A stretch of 5,177 bases of DNA, taken from contig JAPPBK010000366.1 in assembly GCA_026705105.1 (NCBI GenBank), positions 1 through 5,177 of the forward strand, in the 5' to 3' direction. The notes under the pieces are model-generated. The model searched no databases. It was given only the letters and a program-made list of their open reading frames with translations, and was not told the origin of the DNA. The position numbers and the translations under genes were made by a program. Of the stretch, positions 4,984-5,177 are shown one piece after another. Position 1 is the stretch's first letter. The number at the start of each line of letters is the position of its first letter. The DNA is from Chloroflexota bacterium. Its GTDB lineage: Bacteria > Chloroflexota > Dehalococcoidia > Bin125.

Positions 4984-5177
4984 ATGCAGATAAGTGCTCC
5001 GCCGCTGTCGGTGCGACCGAGAATCGGCACTCCTTCCCGCACCGGAGCGCTGTCGCTGTGTCTACTGGCTTTGGGCGTGGCTATGCTCGCAAGCCTCGCG
5101 CTGGGCAGTCGGCAGGTCGGGCTCTGGACATCGATGGAGGCTCTGTACAGCAACGGCCGGACGCTGGCCGACCACAT
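4984..5177 (+). CDS. Probable second FecCD-type ABC permease, N-terminal 64 codons (runs off the right edge)
   Basis: The open frame runs from ATG 4984 to the window end without a stop. Residues 1-20 are hydrophilic and basic, and 21-40 form a first transmembrane helix (GALSLCLLALGVAMLASLAL). The following GSRQVGLWTSMEALYS (41-56) resembles the stretch after helix 1 in FecCD permeases, where a short polar turn leads to the periplasmic segment before the RLPR motif; that motif would lie beyond the edge. Its place directly after another FecCD gene supports the call. The start is the only good ATG; it has no SD but an AT-rich promoter-like stretch just upstream. Codon 64 is complete and two bases remain. 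It could pair with the upstream permease as a heterodimer, or begin a separate importer. Because only the N-terminus is visible, another membrane protein family cannot be excluded. Confidence 0.68.
   Translation, partial: MQISAPPLSVRPRIGTPSRTGALSLCLLALGVAMLASLALGSRQVGLWTSMEALYSNGRTLADH

Noticed and set aside
4965..5177. Minus-strand open frame at the right edge
   Set aside because: The plus-strand frame has a transmembrane helix and FecCD-like sequence, while the minus frame is low-information and lacks motifs.

Overview
The window is a GC-rich bacterial segment devoted to iron and heme. It holds six protein genes, two of them cut by the window edges: a divergent imelysin-type lipoprotein on the minus strand, then on the plus strand a heme-biosynthesis pair (chlorite-dismutase-like HemQ/ChdC and ferrochelatase) and a heme-type ABC importer (substrate-binding lipoprotein, FecCD permease, and the start of a second FecCD-like protein). 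I see no RNA genes, CRISPR array, insertion sequence or phage genes.

Organism (inference). HemQ beside ferrochelatase indicates the coproporphyrin-dependent heme route, used mainly by Gram-positive and other monoderm-type lineages. The ferrochelatase has only one cysteine, so it cannot carry the [2Fe-2S] cluster often found in actinobacterial enzymes. The lipoprotein signals end in LAAC. High GC, these lipoproteins, a HemQ with an actinobacterial-like catalytic spacing and a possible leaderless gene would suit Chloroflexota (for example a Thermomicrobia-like lineage) or another deep terrabacterial group. No marker gene here settles the taxonomy.

Layout. (1) Positions 568 to 1, minus strand: N-terminal 189 codons of an imelysin lipoprotein. 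(2) 569-692: divergent intergenic region with an AT-rich core and two overlapping 15-bp dyads whose centres lie 6 bp apart. (3) 693-1454 and 1454-2428: hemQ and hemH, sharing one base (TGATG). (4) 2429-2542: intergenic region with two dyads ahead of the transporter. (5) 2543-3760 and 3760-4863: hmuT-like binding lipoprotein and hmuU-like permease, sharing one base (TAGTG). (6) 4864-4983: spacer ending in an AT-rich, promoter-like stretch next to an ATG with no Shine-Dalgarno. (7) 4984 to the right edge: start of a probable second FecCD-type permease.

How it fits together. HemH would insert ferrous iron into coproporphyrin III and HemQ would decarboxylate the coproheme to heme b. HmuT/HmuU would capture and import external heme or a related tetrapyrrole, with an ATPase that must be encoded outside the window. 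The imelysin lipoprotein is a cell-surface iron- or heme-related protein. A shared iron- or heme-responsive regulator acting at the intergenic dyads is plausible but not shown. The most unusual features are the glutamine-rich tether of about 100 residues in the binding lipoprotein, the tryptophan where heme-binding relatives usually have a ligand tyrosine, the compact dyads, and the possibly leaderless second permease gene.
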